DNA of 64,000 nucleotides. Origin: KBS-96 sp963722585. GTDB lineage: Bacteria; Acidobacteriota; Terriglobia; Bryobacterales; Bryobacteraceae. Made by a program: the position numbers and the translations under genes. The notes beneath the pieces are model-generated. The model was not told where the DNA came from. It did no database searches and was given only the letters and a program-made list of their open reading frames with translations. The DNA lies in the NCBI GenBank assembly GCA_963722585.1, contig CAVRNU010000013.1, forward strand, positions 1 through 64,000, in the 5' to 3' direction. This document shows, one piece after another, positions 10,271 through 18,962 of the stretch (the stretch's first letter is position 1; each line of letters begins with the position of its first letter).

Positions 10271-10513
10271 ATGAATCGATTCCGCAGGCACGGGACACTT
10301 CGAACGTGGTTCGTCATTGGTCTCATTGTTCTGCTCTGCGCGGCGCTGTTTATGCTCGGCGCGACGGCGTTCGCGCGAGTAGTTCCTGTCTTCGCGCTCC
10401 TTTGCTTCCTCGCGTTCTTGGCATGGCTCTGTATGCCTTACCGGCAAGAACTGCCAGTTGGACCGACGAGGGGACAAATACGAACTAGAGCGCCACCTCG
10501 CCTTTCGAATTAG
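10271..10513 (+). CDS. Small membrane protein, unknown
   Basis: An 80-aa frame with a basic N-terminus (MNRFRRHGTLR), then two adjacent hydrophobic segments (WFVIGLIVLLCAALFMLGA and PVFALLCFLAFLAWLCM) and a polar, proline-rich tail. It would be a two-helix inner-membrane protein. It is divergent from the PadR gene. There is no clear ribosome binding site, and other frames are open here, so coding is not certain. No family recognised. Confidence 0.4.
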   Translation: MNRFRRHGTLRTWFVIGLIVLLCAALFMLGATAFARVVPVFALLCFLAFLAWLCMPYRQELPVGPTRGQIRTRAPPRLSN

Positions 10514-10600
10514 CTGATCTCAAGTGCTTTCCTGCGGCGCTCCGCTTAAGGGCGTCGTGTGGTTCAGTTTCAATCGTCGCGAGAGGAGAGGAGGACGACG

Positions 10601-10972
10601 ATGGATCGGAAACATCAAAGTATTGTGGGCAAAGTTGTCGTTGGGTTGCTGGTTTACAATTTTGCGGCGTCTGGCTCGTTGAAAGTCTTCGGATACCAGG
10701 CTATGAGTGAACTTTTCCGACGCTGGGGATATCCGGATTGGGTACGAATCACGCTAGGTTGCGTCGAGTTAGCAGCCGCGGCGCTTCTGTTTTGGAAACC
10801 GGGAAGGCGGCTCGGTGCTCAAATCATGATCGCCGTGATGGGCGGTGCGATTGCGACTCTCGTATCTCATGACGAACTGCCAGGGGCGCTCGGTCCGATG
10901 GCGGTCATCGGCTTGTTGTTATTGCTCGATCGACTGTCGCCGCGGCCAGTGGAACAAGTGGAACGTACGTAA
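10601..10972 (+). CDS. DoxX-like small integral membrane protein
   Basis: A 123-aa protein with four predicted membrane helices and the DoxX/DUF4870-like arrangement: VGLLVYNFAASGSLKVFGY, then FRRWGYPDWVRITLGCVELA, AALLFWKP and a last helix LGPMAVIGLLLLLDRL. A strong purine-rich site (GAGAGGAGAGGAGG) precedes ATG 10601 at good spacing, which fixes the start over the longer reading. DoxX-type proteins are small membrane proteins of uncertain biochemical role. It ends just before the left inverted repeat of the IS4-family element. Confidence 0.8.
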   Translation: MDRKHQSIVGKVVVGLLVYNFAASGSLKVFGYQAMSELFRRWGYPDWVRITLGCVELAAAALLFWKPGRRLGAQIMIAVMGGAIATLVSHDELPGALGPMAVIGLLLLLDRLSPRPVEQVERT

Positions 10973-11011
10973 CGAACCGGTGAGCCTCCCACGCGAAAGT
11001 CCGGCTAGAAT

Positions 11012-11029
11012 CAATACTGTTCACTTAAC
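11012..11029 (+). repeat. Left terminal inverted repeat of the IS4-family element
   Basis: CAATACTGTTCACTTAAC at this position is the exact reverse complement of 14422-14439. It lies 43 bp upstream of the transposase start. Confidence 0.92.
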
Positions 11030-11072
11030 AAACATTTCTGCGGTATCCTGTTTTTAGACAGGAGAGTGCGGA

Positions 11073-12033
11073 ATGGCGCGAACCATCGCAACGTTGCCGG
11101 CTGGCAGTCGCATTACCGACTACATCAGCCTGGGGGTAATTGCCAAGTTTTTCCCGCTAGAGAAAGTGCGGGGCGTGTTAGAGAAAACCGGCCGCGCCAG
11201 TGTGCGGGAACGCGATCTGCCGGCACACGTGGTGGTGTACTACGTCATCGCGTTGGCCTTGTATATGCAGTCCTCTTATCGCGAGGTGCTGCGCTGTTTG
11301 CTAGAAGGAGCGCAGTGGCTACTGGACCCGTCTGCGGCAGTGAAGGTAGCAGGCAAGTCGGGCATCTCGCAGGCGCGCAGCCGGGTGGGCGTGGAGCCCG
11401 TGAAGGCGCTGTATGAATCGGTGGTCGCTCCGATGGCCGAGTGCCGGACGAAGGGGGCTTGGTATCACGACTGGCGGCTGGTCAGTCTGGACGGCAGCAC
11501 GCTGGATGTGGCCGACACTGCGGAAAACGAAGCGGCTTTTGGCAGGCCTGGCGCCAGTCGCGGAGCGAGTGCCTTCCCCAAACTGCGCTTTGTCGGCCTG
11601 TTGGAGAATGGAACGCACGTGTTGTGGGCTGCGCAGGTGGCGCCGTATGCCACCGATGAGATCACGCTGGCTCAGCAGGTGATACCGGCTTTGCAAAAGC
11701 GCATGCTGTGTCTGGCCGACCGCTTCTTCCCGGGTTACCAACTCTGGCAGGTGGCGGCCCAGACAGGAGCGGATTTACTGTGGCGCATGCGCCAGAACGC
11801 GCGCCTGGAGATCGATCGGCGCTTGCCGGATGGGTCCTATCTCAGCCGTCTCTATCTTTGTATTTCCGATCGCCGGAATCGACGCAAGGCGATCGTCGTG
11901 CGCGTGATCGAGTACCGCTTGAAAGATGTGCCGGATGCCGAGCCGGTCTATCGGCTGATCACCACCATTCTGGATCCCAAACAGGCTCCTGCCAAAGAAC
12001 TAGCGGCCTTGTATCACGAGCGCTGGGAAATAG
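11073..12033 (+). CDS. IS4-family transposase, exon 1 (N-terminal domain, both catalytic Asp, YREK up to the Glu codon)
   Basis: Cut-and-paste transposase. Residues 1-95 match the IS4 N-terminal domain (LPAGSRITDYISLGVIAKFF). The RNase H-like catalytic core has the first Asp in LVSLDGSTLDVAD and the second in CLADRFFPGYQLW. Near the end is the IS4 signature Y-x2-R-x3-E-x6-K, beginning YHERWEI; the frame then enters the intron after the first base of the Glu codon (G12033). Joining G12033 to A14008 restores GAA and continues TALDELK, so Y, R, E and K of the motif all reappear. The frame stays open into the intron to 12551, but that part is ribozyme sequence rather than protein. Confidence 0.88.
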
Positions 12034-12552
12034 GCGTGTCCAGGAAAGGACACATAGTCCAGTCGGTGAGAGACCGGCCGAGGCTAAAAGACTCAGGCCT
12101 CGTAGCTGGGGAGGCGTCGTGGCGCGAAAGCAAGACGGCGGAGCCCTCCGACAACATGCTCGGAAAGGAGTATGCGCAACGCACCAGGTTGCAACGTGCA
12201 GTGAACGTAGAAGTAGCCTCGTTACACGAATCTCCGGTGGCTGAGACGGTCTATAACGCGCGAAAGCAACAAGAACTGGCCGAAACGAGTCCGATACGGC
12301 AGTTCTCACCGGCGGGGTATCAGCGGCGACATGGTGTGAAGGACGATGTGGAAACTGGAGAAGCCCTCGGTGCCCGGCGAAGAAAGCTCGCCGAGGAGAT
12401 GCTCGCTATAACCGCGAGCGGGAAGTGCGTGCATAGGCATCAGGGTGACGGATCGGGTCGCAGTACTGTCGATGGACGTGCAGCAAAACGCGTCCGGAGG
12501 GAAGGGCCCGGACCGGTGAGTACTCCGTGCGTTAAGGCGAGGCAGGGGTGAG

Positions 12553-13830
12553 ATGACAAAGGCACCCGGTAGTCTGCAGGAGCTGCGGCGGCGGATCTAT
12601 CGAAAGGCGAAGTCTGAAAAGACGCATCGCTTCTGGGGTCTGTTCGTGCACATCACGAAAATCGAGACCCTCGAGGAGGCCTACCGGATAGCCAAGAGGA
12701 ACGGCGGTGCTCCGGGCATTGATGGTCAGAGCTTCTCGGCCATCGAGTCGGATGATCTATCTACGTTTCTCCGGGAAGTGCGGGAAGACCTCATCACAGG
12801 CAGGTACAAACCCATGCCGAACCGCCGGGTGGAAATTCCGAAAGGGAATGGCAAAGTGCGAACGCTTCAGATTCCTTGTATCCGCGACCGCGTAGTGCAA
12901 GGTGCATTGAAGCTAATCCTGGAAGCTGTCTTCGAGGCGGACTTCTGCCCCAACTCTTATGGATTTCGGCCCAAGCGGTCGCCACATCGCGCACTGGCGG
13001 AAGTCAGACGTAGTGTGATGCGACGCATGTCGACGGTCATCGATGTGGATCTGTCGCGCTATTTTGACACGATTCGGCAGTCGATTCTCCTAGACAAAAT
13101 CGCGAAGCGAATCCAGGACCCGCAGGTCCTGCACCTGGTAAAGCAGATCATCAAAGCTGGCGGAAGTATCGGTGTCCCGCAAGGGGGACCGTTCAGCCCG
13201 CTGGCGGCGAATATCTATCTGAACGAGGTGGACTGGTACTTCGACGCGATCCGTTGCAAAACGGCAGAGGGGAGCTACGAGGCAGTGAACTATCATCGGT
13301 TCGCCGATGATATTGTCATCACCATCAGCGGCCATCACACGAAACGGGGTTGGGCCGAACGGGCTCTGCAACGGCTTCAGGAGCAGTTTGCACTGATCGG
13401 TGTGGAACTGAACCAGGAGAAAACCAACGTGGTGGATACGCTGAAAGGGGAAGCTTTCGGGTTCCTTGGATTTGAACTGCGCCGCGTACGCAAGCGTAAG
13501 AGGGAAGGATATTTCGTCTTGATGACCCCGAAAAAGAAAGCCCGTCAGGCAGTGAAGGCCAAGGTACGCGACATCATCGCTCGCGGGGGTGCAACCCCGA
13601 TGCCGGCGGTGGTGAAGCAGATCAATGCCACGCTTACCGGATGGGTCAACTACTTCAGGGTAGGTAACGCCAGTCGTGCCTTTAGCGAGGTTCGCGATTA
13701 CGTCGAGATGAAGGTCCGTACCCTGCTAACGCGACGGAAACGGCGGCGAAAGTCGAGCGTAGGCTGGCGACGATGGAGTAACGAGTATCTCTACGATGTA
13801 CTGGGGCTGTATTGGGACTGGGAAATCTAG
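12553..13830 (+). CDS. ltrA: Group II intron reverse transcriptase/maturase, without endonuclease domain
   Basis: A 425-aa intron-encoded protein that would assist splicing and copy the intron into DNA during retrohoming. The RT palm begins with GGAPGIDGQSF, has SYGFRPKRSPHRAL and GVPQGGPFSPLAANIYL, and carries the catalytic FADD at residues 250-253 (YHRFADDIV). A maturase X domain with TLTGWVNYFRVGNASRAF follows, and the protein ends YLYDVLGLYWDWEI. There is no HNH endonuclease domain, as in several bacterial intron lineages that depend on nascent strands for priming. The frame is intact. Start ATG 12553 follows GGGGTGAG. Other annotations could call it a generic RNA-directed DNA polymerase. 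Confidence 0.93.
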   Translation: MTKAPGSLQELRRRIYRKAKSEKTHRFWGLFVHITKIETLEEAYRIAKRNGGAPGIDGQSFSAIESDDLSTFLREVREDLITGRYKPMPNRRVEIPKGNGKVRTLQIPCIRDRVVQGALKLILEAVFEADFCPNSYGFRPKRSPHRALAEVRRSVMRRMSTVIDVDLSRYFDTIRQSILLDKIAKRIQDPQVLHLVKQIIKAGGSIGVPQGGPFSPLAANIYLNEVDWYFDAIRCKTAEGSYEAVNYHRFADDIVITISGHHTKRGWAERALQRLQEQFALIGVELNQEKTNVVDTLKGEAFGFLGFELRRVRKRKREGYFVLMTPKKKARQAVKAKVRDIIARGGATPMPAVVKQINATLTGWVNYFRVGNASRAFSEVRDYVEMKVRTLLTRRKRRRKSSVGWRRWSNEYLYDVLGLYWDWEI

Positions 13831-13914
13831 CCGCTCCCTGGGGTGGAGACTTTCGAGTGAAAGTCGTTGTTAACCCGACAGGACCCATAACCCTTTCGCT
13901 GAAACTTACTGGGT

Positions 13915-13947
13915 GAGCTGCTTGAGGGAAAACCTCACGAGCAGTTC
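13915..13947 (+). ncRNA. Group II intron domain V (catalytic hairpin)
   Basis: A 33-nt hairpin starting GAGCTGCTTGAGGG and ending CCTCACGAGCAGTTC, with a GAAA-type loop and the outer stem GAGCTGC/GCAGTTC. This is the catalytic core and the best conserved part of bacterial group II introns. It lies 84 nt after the RT stop codon. Confidence 0.88.
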
Positions 13948-13950
13948 TTA

Positions 13951-14007
13951 TGGGGAGGGATTGGAGACGGAACGAGAAATCGTCACCGCGCCAGTCCTTT
14001 ACCCGAC
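13951..14007 (+). ncRNA. Group II intron domain VI with branch-point adenosine
   Basis: GGATTGG pairs with CCAGTCC and an inner GACG pairs with CGTC. The 3' strand has an unpaired segment whose A14001 is seven bases from the proposed splice site at 14007/14008. The position fits a lariat branch point. Confidence 0.7.
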
Positions 14008-14430
14008 AAACCGCACTGGATGAACTGAAAACCCACTTGCGCGGCGCCCAGATTGTGTTGCGGAGCAAGACACCCGAGCTCGTGAAACAAGAATTCTACG
14101 GCTTGCTGATGGCGCACTTCGCTATCCGAGGGTTGATGCACGAAGCCGCCCTGCAGGCCGACGAGGATCCGGATCGGCTCTCTTTTGTTCATGCCGTCCA
14201 CGTCGTCCAACGGCGCATGCCCCGTTTTGCCGCTATTTCCCCCTCGGCAAAGAAAAGCCTTTCATGAAGCCGTGCTCCAGGACATCCTGCAAGAGCGGGT
14301 CAGTTCCAGTCGCAATCGCCTCAACCCGCGCGCCGTAAAGCGAAAAATGAGCAACTATCCTCTGCGGCCTCGCAAGTCTCAGCCCACTCGCCAAAACGAC
14401 TGCTCCAAGCGAATCAGAATCGTTAAGTGA
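14008..14430 (+). pseudogene. IS4-family transposase, exon 2, frameshifted near 14250
   Basis: Continues the transposase after the intron: TALDELKTHLRGAQ, then SKTPELVKQEFYGLLMAHF and FVHAVHVVQRRMPRFAAI. The frame then hits a TGA at 14265-14267. The expected C-terminal tail (KAFHEAVLQDILQERV through to KRIRIVK, stop about 14430) is present in another frame, overlapping at an AAAA run near 14250. Removing one A gives AKKAFHEAV and restores the complete tail up to the right inverted repeat. This is either an inactivating mutation or an assembly error. Confidence 0.82.
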
Positions 14431-14439
14431 ACAGTATTG
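14422..14439 (-). repeat. Right terminal inverted repeat of the IS4-family element
   Basis: GTTAAGTGAACAGTATTG, exact reverse complement of the left repeat at 11012-11029. Confidence 0.92.
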
Positions 14440-14567
14440 GGTTTAACGATTTATCGCATTCCTGGAGCCGGGGATGCTTAAGCTCTCTAAAACCAGCAAA
14501 TAGTCACCTCCAAAATCAGTCGCCCAACGCGCGTTGAACTTGGTTCGACGCTGACGCGAGGTGAGCG

Positions 14568-15575
14568 TTGCAAAGAACAGATGCTCGACGTGTGCTCGGG
14601 TACAGCAACTGCGGAACGGGCAGCATGGAGACTGCCGGTTCCACGTTGAAGCGAATGCTGCCGGAGCTTGTCGTTTCCGAGCGGAAACTGCGGCAAGCCG
14701 AAAGCAGTTGTATCGTGCGGTTAAAGCGCGAGGAAGGAAAACAGAACGTGGGGTTCAGTTCAAGGCCATTTGTGCTATGTGGACTGCCGGTGCGCAAGCC
14801 GCCCGCTGGCGAGATGCTCTAAGAACGGCGAAACGGCGATTTCGTTCTACAGATTACCGGTCATCCGAATTATGGTCTGCCGTTCGGCCAAGACCGCATC
14901 GTGCCGATTTATCTGGCAACGCTTGCCGTGCGTCAACAGAGTCAAACCATTCGCTTCCGGACTGCCGCTGAAATGCTGAAGACCTTTGGAATGCACAAAG
15001 GCGGGAAGGAATACCGACGATTGGTGGCCGCCTTCGAAAGAATTTTCGGCGCAACCATTTTCTTCGGAACCGACACGCTTCGAGGAACGGCCAGGGTGGT
15101 CCAGCGCTCGCGATTCAGCTTCTTTCGCGAAGCCCAGATCTGGTACAGCCGCGAACCCGAACAGTATCCGGTTTCAGATCAATTTGAGAACGTTATCGTG
15201 TTAAGCGATGAGTTTTACCGGGAGATCGTGGCGCACCCGATTCCGGCGGATCTCGAAGCGGTCAAAGTGCTGGCCGGGGCTCCGGCTGTGTTGGATTTAT
15301 TCATGCGGCTTTCTTACCGCTGCTTTGTAGCGAAGGGAAAGGAGGTGATTCCGCTATTTGGACGATCTGGTCTGGCCAGCCAGATCGGATCAATTGAATA
15401 CGCGCGGCCACGCCGATTTCGCGAAAAGCTCGAGCAATGGCTGGAATCGATTCGTGTGCTTTGGCCGGAGTGTCCGGCGAAGATCACCGCCGATGGCACT
15501 GGTTTAGAAGTCAGTCGAGCAAACGCCATCCTCACTCAACAAAGCGTCTGTGAGTGGAATGGAGGAATCGCGTGA
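14568..15575 (+). pseudogene. repA: Plasmid-type replication initiator RepA with one in-frame stop
   Basis: Matches the RepA_C/plasmid-encoded RepA family, which initiates plasmid replication. In order: FVLCGLPVRKPP, then a TAA at 14820-14822, then ERRNGDFVLQITGHPNYG, GLPFGQDRIVPIYLATLAVR, FENVIVLSDEFYREIVAHPI, LDLFMRLSYRCF and a C-terminal winged-helix region with REKLEQWLESIRVLWPE. The reading frame is identical before and after the stop, so a single codon change separates two otherwise good halves. The start is uncertain: TTG 14568 follows GAGGTGAG, and ATG 14625 is an alternative. It lies just outside the IS element and suggests a captured plasmid replicon. Confidence 0.78.
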
Positions 15576-16021
15576 AGGCATTTTCTGAACGAAGCCGACG
15601 TAGTGAACAAGTTCCCGACGATGCGCGGCGACCTGTCTGGCTCGAAGCTACGGAGTCCTTCTTTAAAAAGCTCAATCGTGTTGCGAAGCAATGCGAAATA
15701 TCTCGTTATGAGGCTTTGAGCAAAGGACTCGACGCACTCGTGCGCGAAGCTCAAATACGAAACTCGGCGTTGAATCGGAATATCAAGAAAAACAGCCTTG
15801 CTCGCCTGGAGAGCGGCCCCCTTCGCACCGGGTCGCCCCGACGGATCGGGGCACGAAAGAAAGACAAGAAATGGCGATGTCAAGAACTCGCCGGCTGCTC
15901 TTGTGCCGTTCTGCGTGATACCGATCACTGGCTGGATCGTAATCGGCTTTTCGTCCGAAAACGCTCACGCCGATCACTCGCTCCTTCAGCAAACCATGGT
16001 CTGCAGCGAGTGTATGGGTGA
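15572..16021 (+). CDS. Small protein translationally coupled to repA, unknown
   Basis: GTG 15572 overlaps the repA stop (GTGA), and GGAGG at 15561-15565 gives a strong ribosome binding site, so the start is well supported. The first ~65 residues look coding: RPVWLEATESFFKKLNRVAK and ISRYEALSKGLDALVREAQ, predicted helical and basic, compatible with a small DNA-binding or copy-control protein beside a replication gene. The second half (after about 15780) is Arg/Cys-rich without obvious constraint, and may be read-through beyond a lost stop. No family recognised. Confidence 0.5.
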   Translation: MKAFSERSRRSEQVPDDARRPVWLEATESFFKKLNRVAKQCEISRYEALSKGLDALVREAQIRNSALNRNIKKNSLARLESGPLRTGSPRRIGARKKDKKWRCQELAGCSCAVLRDTDHWLDRNRLFVRKRSRRSLAPSANHGLQRVYG

Positions 16022-16399
16022 CGATGTGCTGCAGCAGTTCCCGGCATTGTGAGCTGGTCCGAAAATGTTCGCTAGCCAGAAATCGTCGCTAACGTGGACT
16101 CTATTCGCTCGCGTGGGCACTCGCTTTGCGGAATCGTGGCGTGCTCGGCCTTCTGGTAACGTTACATTCAGGGTTAACCCCAACCCTTTGCAGGTAGCTT
16201 ACATCCCGTGTAAGGTCATTGCAACTAATTGCAGAGACAGTGCTTGCAAGATCACTACTGTCAAACACCTGCTCGCGCCATAAAATCTGCCGCACGTTAA
16301 AGCATGCAAAATCTTCAATTCGGGGTCGATCATATTCAATCGCACGTGGGGGCCACACGTTGGGAGGGGAAAATGTCAAGGAGACGCATCAGGCAATGC
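16022..16399. other. Non-coding stretch in a decay zone
   Basis: About 380 bp with only short frames on either strand and no recognisable motif. It separates the RepA remnant from the TonB-receptor fragment. I see nothing supportable in it. Confidence 0.5.
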
Positions 16400-16528
16400 G
16401 ATAAGACCGTAATGCGCGGCGGATACGGACGGTTCTATGACACCTCGGAATCGAATGAATACGAAGCGTCGACGGCGGTCTATCCGCTGCCGACGCAGCT
16501 CTACATGAAAAATCCTTACCGCTCTTGA
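16400..16528 (+). pseudogene. Short fragment of a TonB-dependent receptor-like protein
   Basis: The frame TVMRGGYGRFYDTSESNEYE followed by ASTAVYPLPTQLY resembles the beta-barrel segment RGGYGRFYD of the large acidobacterial Oar/TonB-dependent receptors. Only about 40 residues remain. Directly beyond, from 16530, the opposite strand encodes a different protein fragment, so this is one side of a rearrangement joint. Identification rests on a short motif. Confidence 0.4.
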
Positions 16529-16529
16529 C

Positions 16530-17030
16530 TCCTTCGATGAGGGCTGATAACGACACGGCGGATAATATGGGATATGTAACCCATTCATGCGCGGAGTTCT
16601 CTCCGTAGCCGCCGGCAATATAAAGCGTGTCGCCGTCTTGAAAATACGCAAAATTGCTCGCTAACCATTGGTCCTTTACTGGGGCAAGGCGGTCCGGCAG
16701 CAATGACACCGCGTAGCTGTAGACACGATGGGTGCGGTGCCCGCCGTGTCAATGACCCAGATCATTTGATTGGCTTCCAGGCGCGAGAAATCTGTGTCTT
16801 TCCCGCCGGACTGATGGTATCCGTTCGTGCGGCCCCCAATCAGAACCCACTTGCCGTTGTAATTCGCCGAAATAAACGACTGCAAAGCCGGCGCTCCTGG
16901 AAATTCAGCGCTGGCATCCTCGGACCGCCTCGACAGTCAATGAAACACCGCCGGCAGTCGAAGAGAAAAGCGCATAGCCTAACAGCAAGGGCGCTGCTGC
17001 AAAAGCAATCACACGAAACGCGGAACACAT
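16530..17030 (-). pseudogene. 5' part of a secreted kelch/galactose-oxidase-like protein, frameshifted and truncated
   Basis: ATG 17028-17030 begins a signal peptide (MCSAFRVIAFAAAPLLLGYA). After a frame change near 16915 comes PALQSFISANYNGKWVLIGG, then GGKDTDFSRLEANQMIWVID. A second frame change near 16700 leads to SLLPDRLAPVKDQWLASN and YFQDGDTLYIAGGYGENSAH. NGKWVLIGGRTNG and DTLYIAGGYG are kelch-type blades. Similarity ends abruptly at about 16530, where the TonB-receptor fragment begins on the other strand. It is a remnant of an exported beta-propeller protein of unknown role. Confidence 0.6.
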
Positions 17031-17217
17031 CCCGCCGACCTCCAAGAAAGATGGGAATGAACAGGCTAAAACGGAGTGTTCCGAGGACCAAAGAACGAGG
17101 AGGTCTGAACAAATCGAGGCTACCACGCTGCAAAACCGCTCCCTCGCAGTCGCGGCTCGGTTGGGTTGCTGTTGACATCCCACAGCGATGAGACTATAGT
17201 GTAGACATTCGACAGTT

Positions 17218-18936
17218 ATGGATTGGACCGACATGGCGCTGCGATTGAGAGCATTGATTTTCCACCGCCGCGCGGAGCGCGAACTGAACGACGAACTGAG
17301 CGCTCATATTGACATGCAGATTGAGCAGGCATGCGCCGGGGCCTGTCGCGCGAAGAAGCGCGGCGATCTGCATTTGCCGCGTTTGGCGGCGCTGCGCAGG
17401 TTGCGGAACAATGCCGCGACGAGCGGGGTACTCGTTTTCTAGAAGACTTTGCGAGAGATCTTCAGTACGCATCCCGACAACTTTTCAAACAGCGAAACTT
17501 TTTCGCCATTGCGTCGGTGACCCTGGCGCTCGGTATCGGCGCGAACACCGCAATCTTCAGCGCGGTTAACGGTGTGCTGCTCCGCCCGTTCCCTTACTGG
17601 CACGCGGACCGCCTGGCTGCGGTGTGGTGCCTGGAACCGTCGCGAGGCATTCCGAAAATGGGCTGCGCTCTTCCGGATTTGCGGGAAGTCGCAGCGCGAA
17701 ATCACTCGTTCGAGATAGTGGCGAACTACCACTATGGCGACTTTGACATCACTGACGGCTCGCCTGAGAAGATATCAGGTGTCTACTCATCCGCCAACCT
17801 CTTTCCCCTTCTCGGCGTGAACGCAGCGCTCGGCCGGACATTTTCTCCGTCTGAAGAGACATTCGGCAAGAACCACGTCGTGATCTTAAGCGACTCCCTC
17901 TGAAGACGGCGCTTTGGAGCCCGGGATAGCGTCATCGGAGAAACAGTGCATCTCAATGGTGAGCTCTACACCGTCATCGGCGTCATGCCTCCCGATTTTC
18001 AATTTCCAAATCCGGATACAGACCTATGGACGCCGATGTCCTTCGCTTCGAATGACGTTATGGCGACGCGGGATAACCACTTCATCGACGCGATCGCTCG
18101 GCTGAAAACCGGGCGTCACGATCGCCCAGTCGATGTGCAGTCGATTGGGCGTCAACTCGAGCGCGAATTTGCCGAGAACGCCGGCGTTCAAGCCGAGGGA
18201 TCGGATTATTTGAGTTCTGTGGTAGGCGACGTTCGGCCCGCGCTGCTGAGTCTGCTCGGATCTTTGGGCATCGTGCTTCTAATCGCCTGCGTAAATGTTG
18301 CCAATCTGTCAAGCAATCGGGTTTGCGGCAGCCCTCGCAGCCTAAACTTTTCGTGCCGCACTTGCAGGGAACGGTCAAAAATAACGAAACATCCGCGCCG
18401 AAGATGTTCCTCTTCATCAAGACGGATTCCGATCCGCTTCGATTTGTGAAAGCGGCGCGCGCCGTGGTTCAGTCGCTTGATCCCGAACAGCCTGTAGCGG
18501 ATGTTGACACCATGGAGCACCGGCTCGAGGAATCGCTCTCAGCGCAGCAGTTCCAATTGATTCTGTTCCGGGGCTTTGCTATCGTAGCTCTCGCGCTTGC
18601 CGCGGTGGGTGTCTATGGCGTGATGTCGTATTCGGTGCGCCTCAGAATGCACGAGATCGGTATCCACATGGCTCTCGGCGCGGACGCCGCCGATATCCGC
18701 AAAATGGTCGCCGCGCATGGCCTCAAACTTGGGCTGATCGGCGTTCTTACAGGCACGGCTCTGGCCTTAGGAACTACGCGATTCATGGCATCGCTTCTTT
18801 TGGTGTTCGGGCAAACGACGCTGCAACCTTTTTAGGCGCATCGTTGGCTCTGCTCGGCGTAGTCGTTGCCGCCGGTTTTGGCCCGCCGCTCCGAGCGGCG
18901 CGCGCAGATCCCGTCACAGTGTTGCGAGCGGAATGA
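17218..18936 (+). pseudogene. ADOP-type permease remnant with frameshifts and an internal deletion
   Basis: N-terminal cytoplasmic part (MALRLRALIFHRRAERELND), frame change near 17330, then FAIASVTLALGIGANTAIFS and a MacB-like periplasmic domain ending HVVILSDSL* at 17903. A new frame resumes at about 17946 with TVIGVMPPDFQFPNPDTDLW and reaches the first FtsX core (LGIVLLIACVNVANLSSN) near 18310. There the sequence jumps directly to the late periplasmic region (FVPHLQGTVKNNETSAPKMF), so roughly the central half is deleted. The last FtsX core (AVGVYGVMSYSVRLRMHEIG) follows, with a further frame change near 18800 before the terminal RAARADPVTVLRAE. Non-functional. Confidence 0.85.
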
Positions 18937-18962
18937 AGTGAACGCCCTGACTGACAGGCCGC

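Larger units (their letters stand above)
12034..14007 (+). mobile_element. Group II intron inserted in the transposase gene
   Basis: Self-splicing retroelement of 1,974 nt. Its RNA domains I-IV are upstream of and around the reverse transcriptase gene (12553-13830); domain V is at 13915-13947 and domain VI at about 13951-14007. The 3' end CCCGAC obeys the AY rule, and an unpaired A at 14001 lies seven bases from the end, the expected place for the branch point. Exon continuity puts the 5' end at 12034 (GCGTGTCC). The usual GUGYG start would fall two bases later, at 12036, which also begins a perfect GTGTCC/GGACAC hairpin (12036-12053). This two-base discrepancy is unresolved. Confidence 0.88.
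11012..14439 (+). mobile_element. IS4-family insertion sequence carrying a group II intron
   Basis: A 3,428-bp element bounded by perfect 18-bp inverted repeats (11012-11029 and 14422-14439). Inside is one IS4-family transposase gene split by a group II intron of about 1,974 nt. Without the intron the element would be 1,454 bp, a normal length for the family. I could not see a convincing target-site duplication: the bases flanking the two repeats differ, which would fit an old insertion or a rearranged flank. The transposase second exon carries a single-base frameshift. Confidence 0.88.

Noticed and set aside
12034..12551. Open frame continuing the transposase into the intron (reads on for about 170 codons)
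   Set aside because: It lies in intron domains I-IV, has no transposase similarity, and the real continuation TALDELK is at 14008.
14240..14270. Programmed frameshift in the transposase at AAAGAAAAGCC
   Set aside because: The required shift is +1 at the very C-terminus, whereas the IS programmed shifts I know are mostly -1; a one-base insertion or assembly error is simpler.
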